A DNA stretch of 64,000 nt from positions 434,001-498,000 of the forward strand of contig NZ_JBDLLW010000001.1 of NCBI RefSeq assembly GCF_043789415.1, in the 5' to 3' direction. Source of the stretch: Renibacterium sp043789415 (lineage in GTDB: Bacteria > Actinomycetota > Actinomycetes > Actinomycetales > Micrococcaceae). A program made the translations under genes and the position numbers. Under the pieces are notes generated by a model. That model saw nothing but the letters and a program-made list of their open reading frames with translations, ran no database searches and was not told the origin of the DNA. This document shows positions 33,541 to 42,285 of the stretch, piece after piece (position 1 is the stretch's first letter; every line of letters begins with the position of its first letter).

Positions 33541-35754
33541 TCAGAACGTGATGCCGGTATTGTTTCCGCCGTCCTGCACGGTAAAGCCGCTCGGGTTCCC
33601 GTTGTGCAGGCCACCGTTGGTGGCGCCGGTCACCGTGGTCGAACTGACCACGGCCTGCCCGCTGGTAGCGCGGACCTCGATGCCGTAGGTCCCGGCCCCG
33701 TTGATCGTATTTCCGGACAGGCGCAGATCGGCCACCTGGTTCGGGTAGGAGATCTTCACGCCGGCGTAGGTGCTGTCGAGAACAACGTTGCTGCTCACTT
33801 CAATGGTCTGGGACAGCTGATAATGGTCCGCCACAATCCAGATGCCGCCGATCTGGTCTTCGTAGCCGGGGCCTGCGCCTCCGGTGCGGAGCAAACGGTT
33901 GCCGCTGACAGTGGTCTTTCCGGTGAAGGACGTGCCGAACCGGCTGCTGACAGTGATGCCGGATCCGAAGGCGATGGAATCGGTCACCAGATTGTTCGAA
34001 ACCACCGTGTCACCGCCGCCGTAGACGCCGATGCCGTTCGCCTGGACGATGTTGGCGATGGTGTTGTGGTCGACCACGGATCCGGTGACCGAGGTCTGCC
34101 CACCGTTGAAGGTCTCGGTGTCTACCGCGATCGCGTCGTCTCCGAGGTTGCGGAACACCGACTGCTTCACCGAGGAATTCGAGGTGCCGCCGTTGAAGTG
34201 CACACCGTCGGCCCAGACGTCACGGATCCGTGCTCCCGTGATCGACAGCCCGTTCGTGCCTTGGTTTGTCCAAATGCCGACCTTCGTGTGTTCGATCCAG
34301 ACATTGCTGATCGTCGAACCGGTGCCGAAGACCCCTTCGATCCCCGCGGCGTCGGCGCTGTTGTCACGATGCGTCTGGCTGCCGCTGATCGTGAGATCCG
34401 CGATCGTCACCGTGCCGCCCTGCGGGCGGAGACCTCCGCTGGTATCTGTTCCGGCGACCTGAAGCGTCGTCCACCACATTCCGGCGCCACGGATGTTGAC
34501 GCCGGAATAGCTGAGTGGGCTCGAGGTGAGGTAGCTTCCGGCGGGGAACCAAAGGCCGGTGCCGGTGCCTTGGAGCTGATTCAGCGCCGAGCTGATAGCG
34601 GTTGTCACATCACTGCCGCTGCTCGGTGTGACGCCGAAATCGGTGATCGATCGGTATCCTCCCGGCATCGCTAAGGCTGGGGCGACCTGTTCGGTGTCGA
34701 TCAGATCGATAGTGTACGAGGAGGCAGTATCAGCGGCGTCCTTCTTCAGCGTGATCACGGTACCGGCCGGCTGGTCCCCAATCATCGCGCGGACCTCGTC
34801 GTAGAAGTGATGCGCCGGGTTGCCATTCGGGACGTGCTGATCGGTGTCGTAGCCGTTGCCGTAGAGGTTCGAGAACTTCGTCGTCAGGGGCAGATCGCTC
34901 ACCTGGGTTGACCCGGCGTAGAGGGAGAGCGTCGCCGTGTTCGGCGATCCGTCGGCCTTCGGCGGCAGTGAGTACCTGACGACGACCGAGTTCGCGGCGT
35001 GCTGCAGGGTGAAGCGGACATATTGCCCGGTCGCGGTGAGCTGGACGGCACTGCGTCCGGTCGACTCGGAGGCGATTGTCGTATAGGTACGGCTCGGTGC
35101 CAGCACGGTCCCGGTCGTCTCGGAGGTAGCCGCGACGTACTCGTCGTAAGGAACGCTCGCCCCCTCGCCCCGTGCCGGTGGCGGATCGACCACTGGAGGC
35201 GCGCTGACAGTAGCGACGGTCAGCGAGTCGAGATTGACGTTGCCATTGTCGGCGGTTCCATAGGAGTAGGCGATGGTGTGCGATCCCGCCGCCAGTGAAA
35301 TGTTCACGGTCGAATTGGCCCAGCTGTTCCAGTCGGCGGTAGCGGGCAGGGAGATCTGCTGGGATTGTCCATCCACCGTGAGCGTCAATGTCCTGGTGCT
35401 TCCGGTGCCATCCGCGTAGCGCAGCGTCGCGCTGTAGGTGCCCGCCGAGGCGGCCGAGACGGCGAAGGTCGTCGTGGCCGTACCCCGGTTCGCATCGGTA
35501 TAGCCGCCGACGAAGCCGGAGCCGGTGTATCCCGTATGGTCCGTGGCAACGACGGCACCTCCCGATAACGTCGCCTGCTCGGCCTCATACTGAGTCGATG
35601 TAGCCGAAGCGGGGGCCGCCGAAGCCACGATAAGACCCGCGACGCCGATCGCCACCGTGACTGAAGCAGCGATCAGTGTTCTGCTGCGGTGCCGCCTCGC
35701 TTGGGGAGGTCTTGAGTCACGCTCGAACAACTGCAAGTTTTGTCCTGATTGCAT
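33541..35754 (-). CDS. Secreted GH87-type alpha-1,3-glucanase / mycodextranase with CBM35-like domain
   Basis: 737 residues. A long Sec signal peptide (about 1-52, ending PASATS) is followed by a CBM35/CBM6-like domain (about 53-180, QYEAEQATLSGGAVV), a beta-sandwich linker domain (about 200-365), then a right-handed beta-helix from TDFGVTPSSGSD (about 385) to the end. Asp516 in ADGVHF and Asp539/Asp540 in NLGDDAIAVD have the 23/24-residue spacing that, as I recall, marks the catalytic triad of GH87 alpha-1,3-glucanases. It should cut alpha-1,3-glucan or nigeran outside the cell. Start ATG has GGAG seven bases ahead. Regulated probably by the adjacent LacI protein. Confidence 0.82.
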   Translation of the reverse strand: MQSGQNLQLFERDSRPPQARRHRSRTLIAASVTVAIGVAGLIVASAAPASATSTQYEAEQATLSGGAVVATDHTGYTGSGFVGGYTDANRGTATTTFAVSAASAGTYSATLRYADGTGSTRTLTLTVDGQSQQISLPATADWNSWANSTVNISLAAGSHTIAYSYGTADNGNVNLDSLTVATVSAPPVVDPPPARGEGASVPYDEYVAATSETTGTVLAPSRTYTTIASESTGRSAVQLTATGQYVRFTLQHAANSVVVRYSLPPKADGSPNTATLSLYAGSTQVSDLPLTTKFSNLYGNGYDTDQHVPNGNPAHHFYDEVRAMIGDQPAGTVITLKKDAADTASSYTIDLIDTEQVAPALAMPGGYRSITDFGVTPSSGSDVTTAISSALNQLQGTGTGLWFPAGSYLTSSPLSYSGVNIRGAGMWWTTLQVAGTDTSGGLRPQGGTVTIADLTISGSQTHRDNSADAAGIEGVFGTGSTISNVWIEHTKVGIWTNQGTNGLSITGARIRDVWADGVHFNGGTSNSSVKQSVFRNLGDDAIAVDTETFNGGQTSVTGSVVDHNTIANIVQANGIGVYGGGDTVVSNNLVTDSIAFGSGITVSSRFGTSFTGKTTVSGNRLLRTGGAGPGYEDQIGGIWIVADHYQLSQTIEVSSNVVLDSTYAGVKISYPNQVADLRLSGNTINGAGTYGIEVRATSGQAVVSSTTVTGATNGGLHNGNPSGFTVQDGGNNTGITF

Positions 35755-35825
35755 CTGGATACTCCATTCTCCGCGTCATTGCGGGACGGCGCTTCGCCAC
35801 CGGGATCAGCGGAAGCAGCAGCTAG

Positions 35826-35838
35826 TTTATCGCTATAC
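35826..35838. promoter_or_regulatory. Candidate LacI-family operator before the glucanase gene
   Basis: TTTATCGCTATAC is an imperfect palindrome with the central CG typical of LacI-family sites. Its reverse complement matches 11 of 13 bases with a site at 36966-36978 before the GH13/ABC operon. Lies about 72 bases upstream of the glucanase ATG. Confidence 0.55.
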
Positions 35839-35887
35839 CAAAATAGTAGACACCACCCACGGGCGGAGCGCAAGGGCTAACAGTGAA

Positions 35888-36895
35888 TTAACGCGCGGCT
35901 GTCGAACCGCGTATTACGAGATCCACCGGAATGACCACCGGATCCCCCGGCATCGTCCCGCCTTCAATCTCGGCGAGGAGCAGCTTCGCGGCAATCGACC
36001 CCTTCGCTGCGACGTCCTGACGGATGGTAGTGAGCTTCGGGGTGACATAGTGGGCAAGGTCGATGTCATCGAATCCAACGACTGAGAGATCATCAGGAAC
36101 GCTGCGCCCGACCGCTCGAAGGCCCTCAATGATGCCAACCGCGAGGATGTCGGCCGTCGCGAAGACGGCGGTGACGTCAGGATGCTCAGTGGGGAGCGCC
36201 CGACCGACCTCGACGCCGACCTCCCAGGTCGGATCGACTCCGATCAGGTCACTGGGATGCCATTCGACGCCGGCGTCGTGGTGCGCCTGAAGGAAGCCGT
36301 CGAAGCGCTGGCGAACCAGACCGACGTCGGAGAACGTCGGGCTGGCGAAGGCGATCCGTCGGTGCCCCAAGGACAACAAATGCTCGGCCGCGAGCCGGCC
36401 GCCCTCGCGGTCGTCGGAGCGTACCCCGCTCGTCCACGGGTTCGCCGAATAACTGTCGAGCGCGAGAATCGGCGCGCTCGAGGTAGCGAATCCGTCGACC
36501 TCCTCGTCGAGGAAACCCAGCACGACGGCCCCATCGAGATTCCAGGAACGAACGGCGACGTCAACCTCCGCTGTTTCGGTGACCCCTCGGAAGAGCAAGT
36601 GGTATCCGCGTTCCCGGAGGTGCCGCTCGAGGAACCCGAACACTGCGACGTTGTGCGGGCTGAGCACCAGCACGTCCTCATCCGCCGATGGCACGATAAG
36701 GCCGACCAGGCGCGAGGTCTTCGCCGCGAGGCTCCGTGCCGAGGCATTCGCGACGTATCCGCGACGTTGCACGATCGCATGGACCCGTTCGATCGTCGCT
36801 TCGGATACCTTGTCGCGATTGCCGTTCATCACATTCGACACTGTCATAACACTCACCCCGGCCTCGGCGGCGATGTCCTTGAGCGTGACCCGCAT
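35888..36895 (-). CDS. LacI-family transcriptional regulator of the glucan locus
   Basis: 335 residues. The helix-turn-helix VTLKDIAAEAGVSVMTVSNVMNG is at the N-terminus and the hinge helix VANASARSLAAK follows. The C-terminal periplasmic-binding-like sugar domain includes VVGFDDIDLAHYVTPKLTTIRQD. Encoded between the glucanase (same strand, 133 bases downstream) and the GH13/ABC operon (divergent). Expected to repress both until a glucan oligosaccharide binds. Confidence 0.93.
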   Translation of the reverse strand: MRVTLKDIAAEAGVSVMTVSNVMNGNRDKVSEATIERVHAIVQRRGYVANASARSLAAKTSRLVGLIVPSADEDVLVLSPHNVAVFGFLERHLRERGYHLLFRGVTETAEVDVAVRSWNLDGAVVLGFLDEEVDGFATSSAPILALDSYSANPWTSGVRSDDREGGRLAAEHLLSLGHRRIAFASPTFSDVGLVRQRFDGFLQAHHDAGVEWHPSDLIGVDPTWEVGVEVGRALPTEHPDVTAVFATADILAVGIIEGLRAVGRSVPDDLSVVGFDDIDLAHYVTPKLTTIRQDVAAKGSIAAKLLLAEIEGGTMPGDPVVIPVDLVIRGSTAAR

Positions 36896-36915
36896 TATCG
36901 TCCTCTACCTGCAAG

Positions 36916-36951
36916 CGGGTGTTGACACCCGTCGTCTAATGACCCTATTGT
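36916..36951 (+). promoter_or_regulatory. Promoter of the GH13/ABC operon with overlapping palindrome
   Basis: CGGGTGT-TG-ACACCCG (36916-36931) is a perfect 7-2-7 inverted repeat that contains a TTGACA -35 box (36922-36927). TATTGT at 36946-36951 is an -10 candidate at 18-base spacing. Transcription would start near 36958. Confidence 0.5.
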
Positions 36952-36965
36952 CACTCAAACACGTA

Positions 36966-36978
36966 GTATAACGCTAAA
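36966..36978. promoter_or_regulatory. Candidate LacI-family operator before the GH13/ABC operon
   Basis: GTATAACGCTAAA, central CG, lies just after the predicted transcription start. It differs at two positions from the reverse complement of the site before the glucanase gene (GTATAGCGATAAA). Confidence 0.55.
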
Positions 36979-37027
36979 TGAACCTTGACCTCAGGGATTG
37001 ACACTGAGAAACGGAAGGATCCGATCG

Positions 37028-38758
37028 ATGACGCTCAGCCCCGTCCGTGAGGCAGCCGCGACGACGGAACGCCAGTCTCCGCACGCTGCCGAAGCGCTGA
37101 CCGCCGGAAGCCGACACTGGTGGCGCACCGCCGCGATCTACCAGATCTACGTCCGGAGCTTCGCTGACGGCAACGGCGACGGGGTCGGCGACCTCGCCGG
37201 CGTCCGCGCCCGCCTCGGATACCTTCGAGACCTCGGTGTAGACGCCCTCTGGTTCACACCGTGGTACCGCTCACCGCTCGCCGACGGCGGATACGATGTC
37301 GAGGACTACCGCGCGATCCACCCGGACTTCGGCGACCTCGCGGAGGCCGAGGCGCTGATCGCCGAAGCCGCCGCACTCGGCATCCGCACCATCGTCGACA
37401 TCGTTCCGAACCACGTTTCGAATCAGCACCGCTGGTTCCGCGAGGCTCTGGCCAGCGAGCCGGGGAGCGAGGCCCGAGCGCGCTTCTGGTTCCGCGACGG
37501 ACTGGGACCTGGCGGAGACCTTCCGCCGGGAAACTGGCCATCCAGTTTCTCCGGTTCGACCTGGACCCGGACGACGAACCCTGATGGCACGCCAGGACAG
37601 TGGTACCTTCACCTGTTCACTCCCGAACAACCCGATCTCAATTGGGATCATCCCGAGGTCCGGCAGGAGCACGAGGACGTCCTCCGCTTCTGGTTCGACC
37701 GCGGCGTCGCCGGCATCCGGATCGACTCGGCTGCGCTCGTCGTGAAAGATCCAGAGCTTCCGGAGATCAGCGGGGAGTACCCGCCGGGGCAGCACCCCAA
37801 TCTCGATCGGGACGCTGTGCACGATATCTACCGGAGCTGGCGCGCTATCGCAGACTCATATACCCAGCGCGCCACGATAGATGATGCCTGCCTCCCCGGC
37901 GACCGGGTGCTTGTCGGCGAGGTCTGGCTCGCCGACCTCGATCGATTCGCTCTGTACCTCCGCCCGGACGAGATCCACAGCGCCTTCAACTTCGATTTCA
38001 TGGCCCGCCCCTGGAGTGCCGGAGAGTTTCGCGCTGCGATCGAAGAGACCCTCGCCGTATACGGCGCGATCGGCGCTCCCGCTAGCTGGGTGCTCTCCAA
38101 TCACGATGTCACCCGCCCGGTGACCCGTTTCGGCCGAGAGGACAGCCGGTTCTCCTTCGAGACGAAGCGGTTCGGCACGTCTGTCGACCTCGTTGTCGGC
38201 GCGCAGCGAGCCCGGGCAGCGGCGATGCTCGCAGCAGCACTTCCCGGCACGCTGTACATCTATCAGGGTGACGAGCTCGGGCTGCCCGAGGTCGAGGACA
38301 TTCCCCTTGACCGGCTGCAGGACCCAATGCATTTCCGATCCGGAGGCGTCGATCCGGGCCGTGACGGGTGCCGCGTGCCGCTGCCCTGGACGACTGATCC
38401 CGAAACCGCTGGCTTCAGTCCCACCGGCACGACGGCTCGGCCCTGGCTCCCGCAACCGACAGACTGGGCCGGGCGCTCAGTAGCGGCGCAACAGGACGAT
38501 CCTGACTCAACTCTGTCGCTCTATCGCCGCATCCTCGCGCTCCGCCGAGAGGACGCGTGGCAGCACAGCGAGTTCGCTTGGGCCTCAGCTCCCGACGATG
38601 TCATCGCCTTCCGCCGTGGCTCGCTGCTCCATCTGACGAATTGCGGCTCCGCTGCGCTGCCGCTACCCGACGGCACGGTACTGCTCGCCAGCGGACCGCT
38701 CACCGATGACTCCTTGCCCGCTAACACGAGCATCTGGCTCGCGATCCCTTCCGATTGA
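37028..38758 (+). CDS. GH13 alpha-glucosidase
   Basis: 576 residues from the ATG at 37028 (GGAAGGA upstream; an earlier TTG at 36998 lacks a site). The four GH13 regions are visible: DIVPNHVSNQHRWF (I), GIRIDSAALVV with the nucleophile Asp (II), VGEVW with the acid Glu (III) and WVLSNHDVTRP (IV). No signal peptide, so cytoplasmic. Of the alpha-glucosidase/oligo-1,6-glucosidase group. It should hydrolyse the oligosaccharides imported by the ABC system encoded next. Linkage preference cannot be set from sequence alone. Confidence 0.93.
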   Translation: MTLSPVREAAATTERQSPHAAEALTAGSRHWWRTAAIYQIYVRSFADGNGDGVGDLAGVRARLGYLRDLGVDALWFTPWYRSPLADGGYDVEDYRAIHPDFGDLAEAEALIAEAAALGIRTIVDIVPNHVSNQHRWFREALASEPGSEARARFWFRDGLGPGGDLPPGNWPSSFSGSTWTRTTNPDGTPGQWYLHLFTPEQPDLNWDHPEVRQEHEDVLRFWFDRGVAGIRIDSAALVVKDPELPEISGEYPPGQHPNLDRDAVHDIYRSWRAIADSYTQRATIDDACLPGDRVLVGEVWLADLDRFALYLRPDEIHSAFNFDFMARPWSAGEFRAAIEETLAVYGAIGAPASWVLSNHDVTRPVTRFGREDSRFSFETKRFGTSVDLVVGAQRARAAAMLAAALPGTLYIYQGDELGLPEVEDIPLDRLQDPMHFRSGGVDPGRDGCRVPLPWTTDPETAGFSPTGTTARPWLPQPTDWAGRSVAAQQDDPDSTLSLYRRILALRREDAWQHSEFAWASAPDDVIAFRRGSLLHLTNCGSAALPLPDGTVLLASGPLTDDSLPANTSIWLAIPSD

Positions 38759-38817
38759 TACCCGCCCGCCCCCACCCGAACAGCAACCCTCGTTGCACGA
38801 CCCGAAGGACCCTGACA

Positions 38818-40188
38818 ATGAAGTCTCGCACCAAGATCGTGTACGCCGCGATCGCAGCCATCTCCGCTGCCGGCCTCCTCACCGGCTGCGGCGCAGGATC
38901 GGACACCGGCTCCTCAGATGGGAAGACGAAGATCGTCGTCGCCATCGACACCGGTCTCCAGCAATCCGCCAAAGACGCTTTCCAGACGCAGGTCACCGCG
39001 TTTGAAAAGGCGAACCCCAACATCACGGTGACCAGCCGTGAGTACACCTGGACTGGGACGACTTTCGCCGCCGAACTCGCCGGCGGCACACTTCCCGATG
39101 TGTTCACCATTCCGTTCACCGATGGCAAATCCCTGATCCAGCAGCAGCAGATCGCCGACATCTCAGGACTGGTGTCGAAGCTACCCTATGCGGACAAGTT
39201 CAATCCGAACGTGGTGAAGAACGGCGAGAACGCCGACGGTAAGATCCAGGCGGTGCCGATCGCCGCCTACGGTCAAGCGCTGCACTACAACCGTGATCTG
39301 TTCAAGCAGGCCGGACTCAACCCGGATTCCCCGCCCACCACCTGGGATGAAGTCCGCGCCGATGCCAAGCAGATCGCCGAGAAGACCGGCAAGGCCGGTT
39401 ACGCGACGATGACTCAGTCGAACACCGGGGGCTGGATCCTCACCACGCTCGCCTATGCGATGGGCGGCCGTGCCGAGAGCGATGGCGGTGAGAAGACTCA
39501 GGCAACGGTCGCTACTGCGCCGTTCGAGAAGGCGCTGACGCTGCTGCACGATATGCGCTGGAAAGACAACTCGATGGGCGGAAATTTCCTCTACGACTGG
39601 AACGGCATCAACCAGGCCTTCGCTTCAGGGCAGATCGGCATGTACGTCTCCGGCGGCGGCAACTACGGTTCGCTCGTCTCTCAGAACCAGATCGACCCGA
39701 AGTCCTACGGCGAGACGGTACTGCCGCTGACCGGTGAGGACGCCGGCGCCCTCGGCGGCGGCACTCTAGCCGCCGTGAGTGCTAAGGCAACGCCGGACCA
39801 GCAGGCAGCGGCGGTCAAGTGGATCGACTTCTACTACATGCAGAAGCTGTTCAATCAGGCGGATGCACAGCGCGACGCGAAGACCCTCGCCGCCTCCGGC
39901 CAGCCCGTCGGCGCGCCCCAGGTCCCCGTCTTCGACAAGGCCACCTATCAGAAGACCGTCGAGTGGACCAAGGAATGGATCAACGTCCCAGTAGAGCAGA
40001 TGAAGCCCTACACGGATCAGCAGTTCGATCAGACGATCATCCCCGAGCCAGCCAAGAGCACGCAGGTGCTCTACGGGCTGCTCGACCCCGTGGTCCAAGC
40101 CGTGCTGACCAACGAGAACGCTGACCCGGCGAAACTGCTCTCCGACGCTCAGCAGCAGATCCAGGCCAAACTCGACTCAGGCAAGTGA
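38818..40188 (+). CDS. ABC sugar transporter substrate-binding lipoprotein
   Basis: 456 residues from ATG 38818 with AAGGA upstream; an earlier in-frame codon at 38755 overlaps the glucosidase. The lipobox is AAGLLTGCGAG. The rest is a family-1 (MalE/UgpB-like) binding protein with FEKANPNITVTSREYTW and the typical GGGTLAAVSAKA segment. Anchored outside the membrane, it would capture alpha-gluco-oligosaccharides released by the secreted glucanase. First of three transport genes. Confidence 0.93.
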   Translation: MKSRTKIVYAAIAAISAAGLLTGCGAGSDTGSSDGKTKIVVAIDTGLQQSAKDAFQTQVTAFEKANPNITVTSREYTWTGTTFAAELAGGTLPDVFTIPFTDGKSLIQQQQIADISGLVSKLPYADKFNPNVVKNGENADGKIQAVPIAAYGQALHYNRDLFKQAGLNPDSPPTTWDEVRADAKQIAEKTGKAGYATMTQSNTGGWILTTLAYAMGGRAESDGGEKTQATVATAPFEKALTLLHDMRWKDNSMGGNFLYDWNGINQAFASGQIGMYVSGGGNYGSLVSQNQIDPKSYGETVLPLTGEDAGALGGGTLAAVSAKATPDQQAAAVKWIDFYYMQKLFNQADAQRDAKTLAASGQPVGAPQVPVFDKATYQKTVEWTKEWINVPVEQMKPYTDQQFDQTIIPEPAKSTQVLYGLLDPVVQAVLTNENADPAKLLSDAQQQIQAKLDSGK

Positions 40189-40197
40189 GTTCCTGAG

Positions 40198-41205
40198 ATG
40201 ACCACCGACACCACCGGACTGCGGGACTCGAACCCGAGCTCCTCTGCTGTTCCAGACGATGCAGGCGCCCGCCCGCAGCGAACCACCCGCCCGCACCGAC
40301 AACCAGCCGGGCGGCGGACCCCCGCAACCTGGTTGCGTTCAGGGGGCCTCTCCACCCTGCTCTTCGCCCTGCCGCTCATCGTGATCTTCGGAGTGTTCTC
40401 TTGGTGGCCGATCGTCCGAGCAACGGTGATGTCCTTCCAGCAGACCAATCTGGTCACGACACCGGCCTGGGTTGGCTGGCAGAACTTCGCCGATGTACTG
40501 CACGATCCATTGCTGCCGACAGCGATCGCGAACACCGCCTGGTTTGCACTGCTCGCCCTGGTGTTCGGGTACCCGCTGCCGCTTTTCATGGCTGTGCTGA
40601 TGAGCGAGCTGCGTCGCGCGAAAGGATTATTCAGCGCCTTGGTCTATCTGCCGGTGGTCGTCCCACCGGTGGTGGCTGTACTGCTCTGGAAGTTCTTCTA
40701 CGACGGCAGTGCCACCGGTGTCTTCAACACGATTCTCGGCTCGGTCGGCATCCCGCCGCAGCCCTGGCTGCAGAATGCCGGGACCGCGATGCCCTCGCTG
40801 GGACTCGAGGCGACCTGGGCCGCTGCGGGCGGTACGGTCATCATCTACCTGGCCGCTTTGCTCTCGGTGTCACCGGAGCTCTACGACGCCGCCGAGGTCG
40901 ACGGCGCCCGGATCTGGCGGAAGATCTGGCATGTCACTCTGCCGCAGCTGCGCGGCGTCCTCTTCGTCACGTTCATCCTGCAGATCATCGGCACCGCGCA
41001 AGTGTTCCTGGAACCGTATTTATTCACTGGGGGCGGTCCGAACAACTCGACGACCACGATCCTGCTGATGATCTACAACTACGCCTTCGCGAACTCGACC
41101 GGGGGCGACTACGGATCGGCAACAGCTCTGAGCATCATGCTCGCTCTCGTCCTCGCTGCGATGAGCGGACTGTACTTCGGGCTCACTAAGAAGTGGAGTA
41201 TCTGA
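40198..41205 (+). CDS. ABC sugar transporter permease (MalF type)
   Basis: 335 residues. A cytoplasmic tail rich in Thr/Arg/Pro (about 1-45) precedes six membrane helices. The EAA loop that docks the ATPase is YDAAEVDGARIWRKIWHVTLP. The stop overlaps the next gene's start by one base (TGATG). No ATPase gene is present in the locus. Confidence 0.93.
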   Translation: MTTDTTGLRDSNPSSSAVPDDAGARPQRTTRPHRQPAGRRTPATWLRSGGLSTLLFALPLIVIFGVFSWWPIVRATVMSFQQTNLVTTPAWVGWQNFADVLHDPLLPTAIANTAWFALLALVFGYPLPLFMAVLMSELRRAKGLFSALVYLPVVVPPVVAVLLWKFFYDGSATGVFNTILGSVGIPPQPWLQNAGTAMPSLGLEATWAAAGGTVIIYLAALLSVSPELYDAAEVDGARIWRKIWHVTLPQLRGVLFVTFILQIIGTAQVFLEPYLFTGGGPNNSTTTILLMIYNYAFANSTGGDYGSATALSIMLALVLAAMSGLYFGLTKKWSI

Positions 41206-42203
41206 TGACTTCGACCGTCCCTACTGCCCAGACATTCGGATCGGAGGACTCGGACGGAGCCGACGTCGTCCCCGGTCACCGGCAGTTCCGCCGCACGGCA
41301 CGGCGCAACCAGCCGTCGGCCGACAGCACCACGCGTGGCATCATCTCCCGGGCCGACCGCGGCCGCAAGTCCGTCCGGGCCTCGCTGATATCGATGAACG
41401 GGTTGCTGCTGATTGGGCTGATCGGACTCGGACTCGGCCCAATGCTCTGGCTCGCCAAGGCGGCCATCACTCCGACACAGGACACCCTCCGGACGCCATT
41501 GGCGCTGTTTCCGCACGGCATCGACTGGGAGAATCTCTCAGCCGCCTGGAATGACATCCACATCAGCCTGTACTTCGGCAACACCGCGATCCTCGCTGTC
41601 GGGGCCTGGGCGATCCAGATCCTCGTCGCGACGACCGGAGGATATCTGCTCTCGATCCTTCGGCCCAGCTACGCTCGGGTCCTCGAGGTTATGGTGCTCT
41701 CGACGCTCTTCATCCCGGCGGTGGTGCTGCTCGTCCCGCTCTACCTGACGATCCTCAACCCGCCGTTGACCGGAACGTCGATGATCAATACGTACTGGGC
41801 GGTCTGGCTGCCGGCCGGCGCGAACGCGTTCAATATCCTCCTGGTCAAGCGCTTCTTCGATTCGCTGCCGAGAGAGGTCTTCGAAGCCGCCTCCACCGAC
41901 GGAGCCGGACCGTTCCGGATCTTCTGGTCGTTGGTGCTGCCGATGTCGAAGCCGATCCTCGGAGTCGTCTCCGTCTTCGCCGTGATTAACTCGTGGAAGG
42001 ATTTCCTCTGGCCGCTCCTGGTGCTCCCTAACCCTCAGCTTCAGCCGCTCTCGGTGCGGCTGCCGAGTATCCAGTCCACCACCGAACTCGACGTGTTCCT
42101 CGCAGCACTCGCGATCTCGACACTCATTCCGGTGATGCTCTTCATCGTCTTCCAAAAGATGTTCCTAAACTCGGCGGGCCTCGGAGGCGCACTGAAGGGA
42201 TGA
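41205..42203 (+). CDS. ABC sugar transporter permease (MalG type)
   Basis: 332 residues from the ATG overlapping the upstream stop. Its N-terminal 65 residues are hydrophilic and Arg-rich, then six helices. The EAA loop is REVFEAASTDGAGPFRIFWSLVLPM. With the MalF-type partner it forms the membrane channel. The ATPase must be supplied from elsewhere, as in the MsiK/MsmX systems of other Gram-positives. Last gene of the operon. Confidence 0.93.
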   Translation: MTSTVPTAQTFGSEDSDGADVVPGHRQFRRTARRNQPSADSTTRGIISRADRGRKSVRASLISMNGLLLIGLIGLGLGPMLWLAKAAITPTQDTLRTPLALFPHGIDWENLSAAWNDIHISLYFGNTAILAVGAWAIQILVATTGGYLLSILRPSYARVLEVMVLSTLFIPAVVLLVPLYLTILNPPLTGTSMINTYWAVWLPAGANAFNILLVKRFFDSLPREVFEAASTDGAGPFRIFWSLVLPMSKPILGVVSVFAVINSWKDFLWPLLVLPNPQLQPLSVRLPSIQSTTELDVFLAALAISTLIPVMLFIVFQKMFLNSAGLGGALKG

Positions 42204-42223
42204 CGCTCAGTGCGCTCTCAGCA

Positions 42224-42266
42224 CTCTCGGAGTGGTGGAATTCTCCGACGGGGACGGCTCCGAGAG
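42224..42266 (+). terminator. Possible terminator after the sugar ABC operon
   Basis: CTCTCGGAG and CTCCGAGAG can pair (nine bases) across a 25-base loop; an inner TCGGAG/CTCCGA alternative exists. No T-run. Confidence 0.3.
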
Positions 42267-42285
42267 CGAACGCCGCCGAGGCCGC

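Noticed and set aside
33390..33614. 74-codon minus-strand frame over the GH87 terminator
   Set aside because: It reads through the perfect 16-pair hairpin and overlaps the end of the glucanase gene.
42224..42285. Small gene after the sugar ABC operon
   Set aside because: The plus-strand frames here are opposite the methyltransferase C-terminus and lack ribosome-binding sites; only a weak hairpin was kept.
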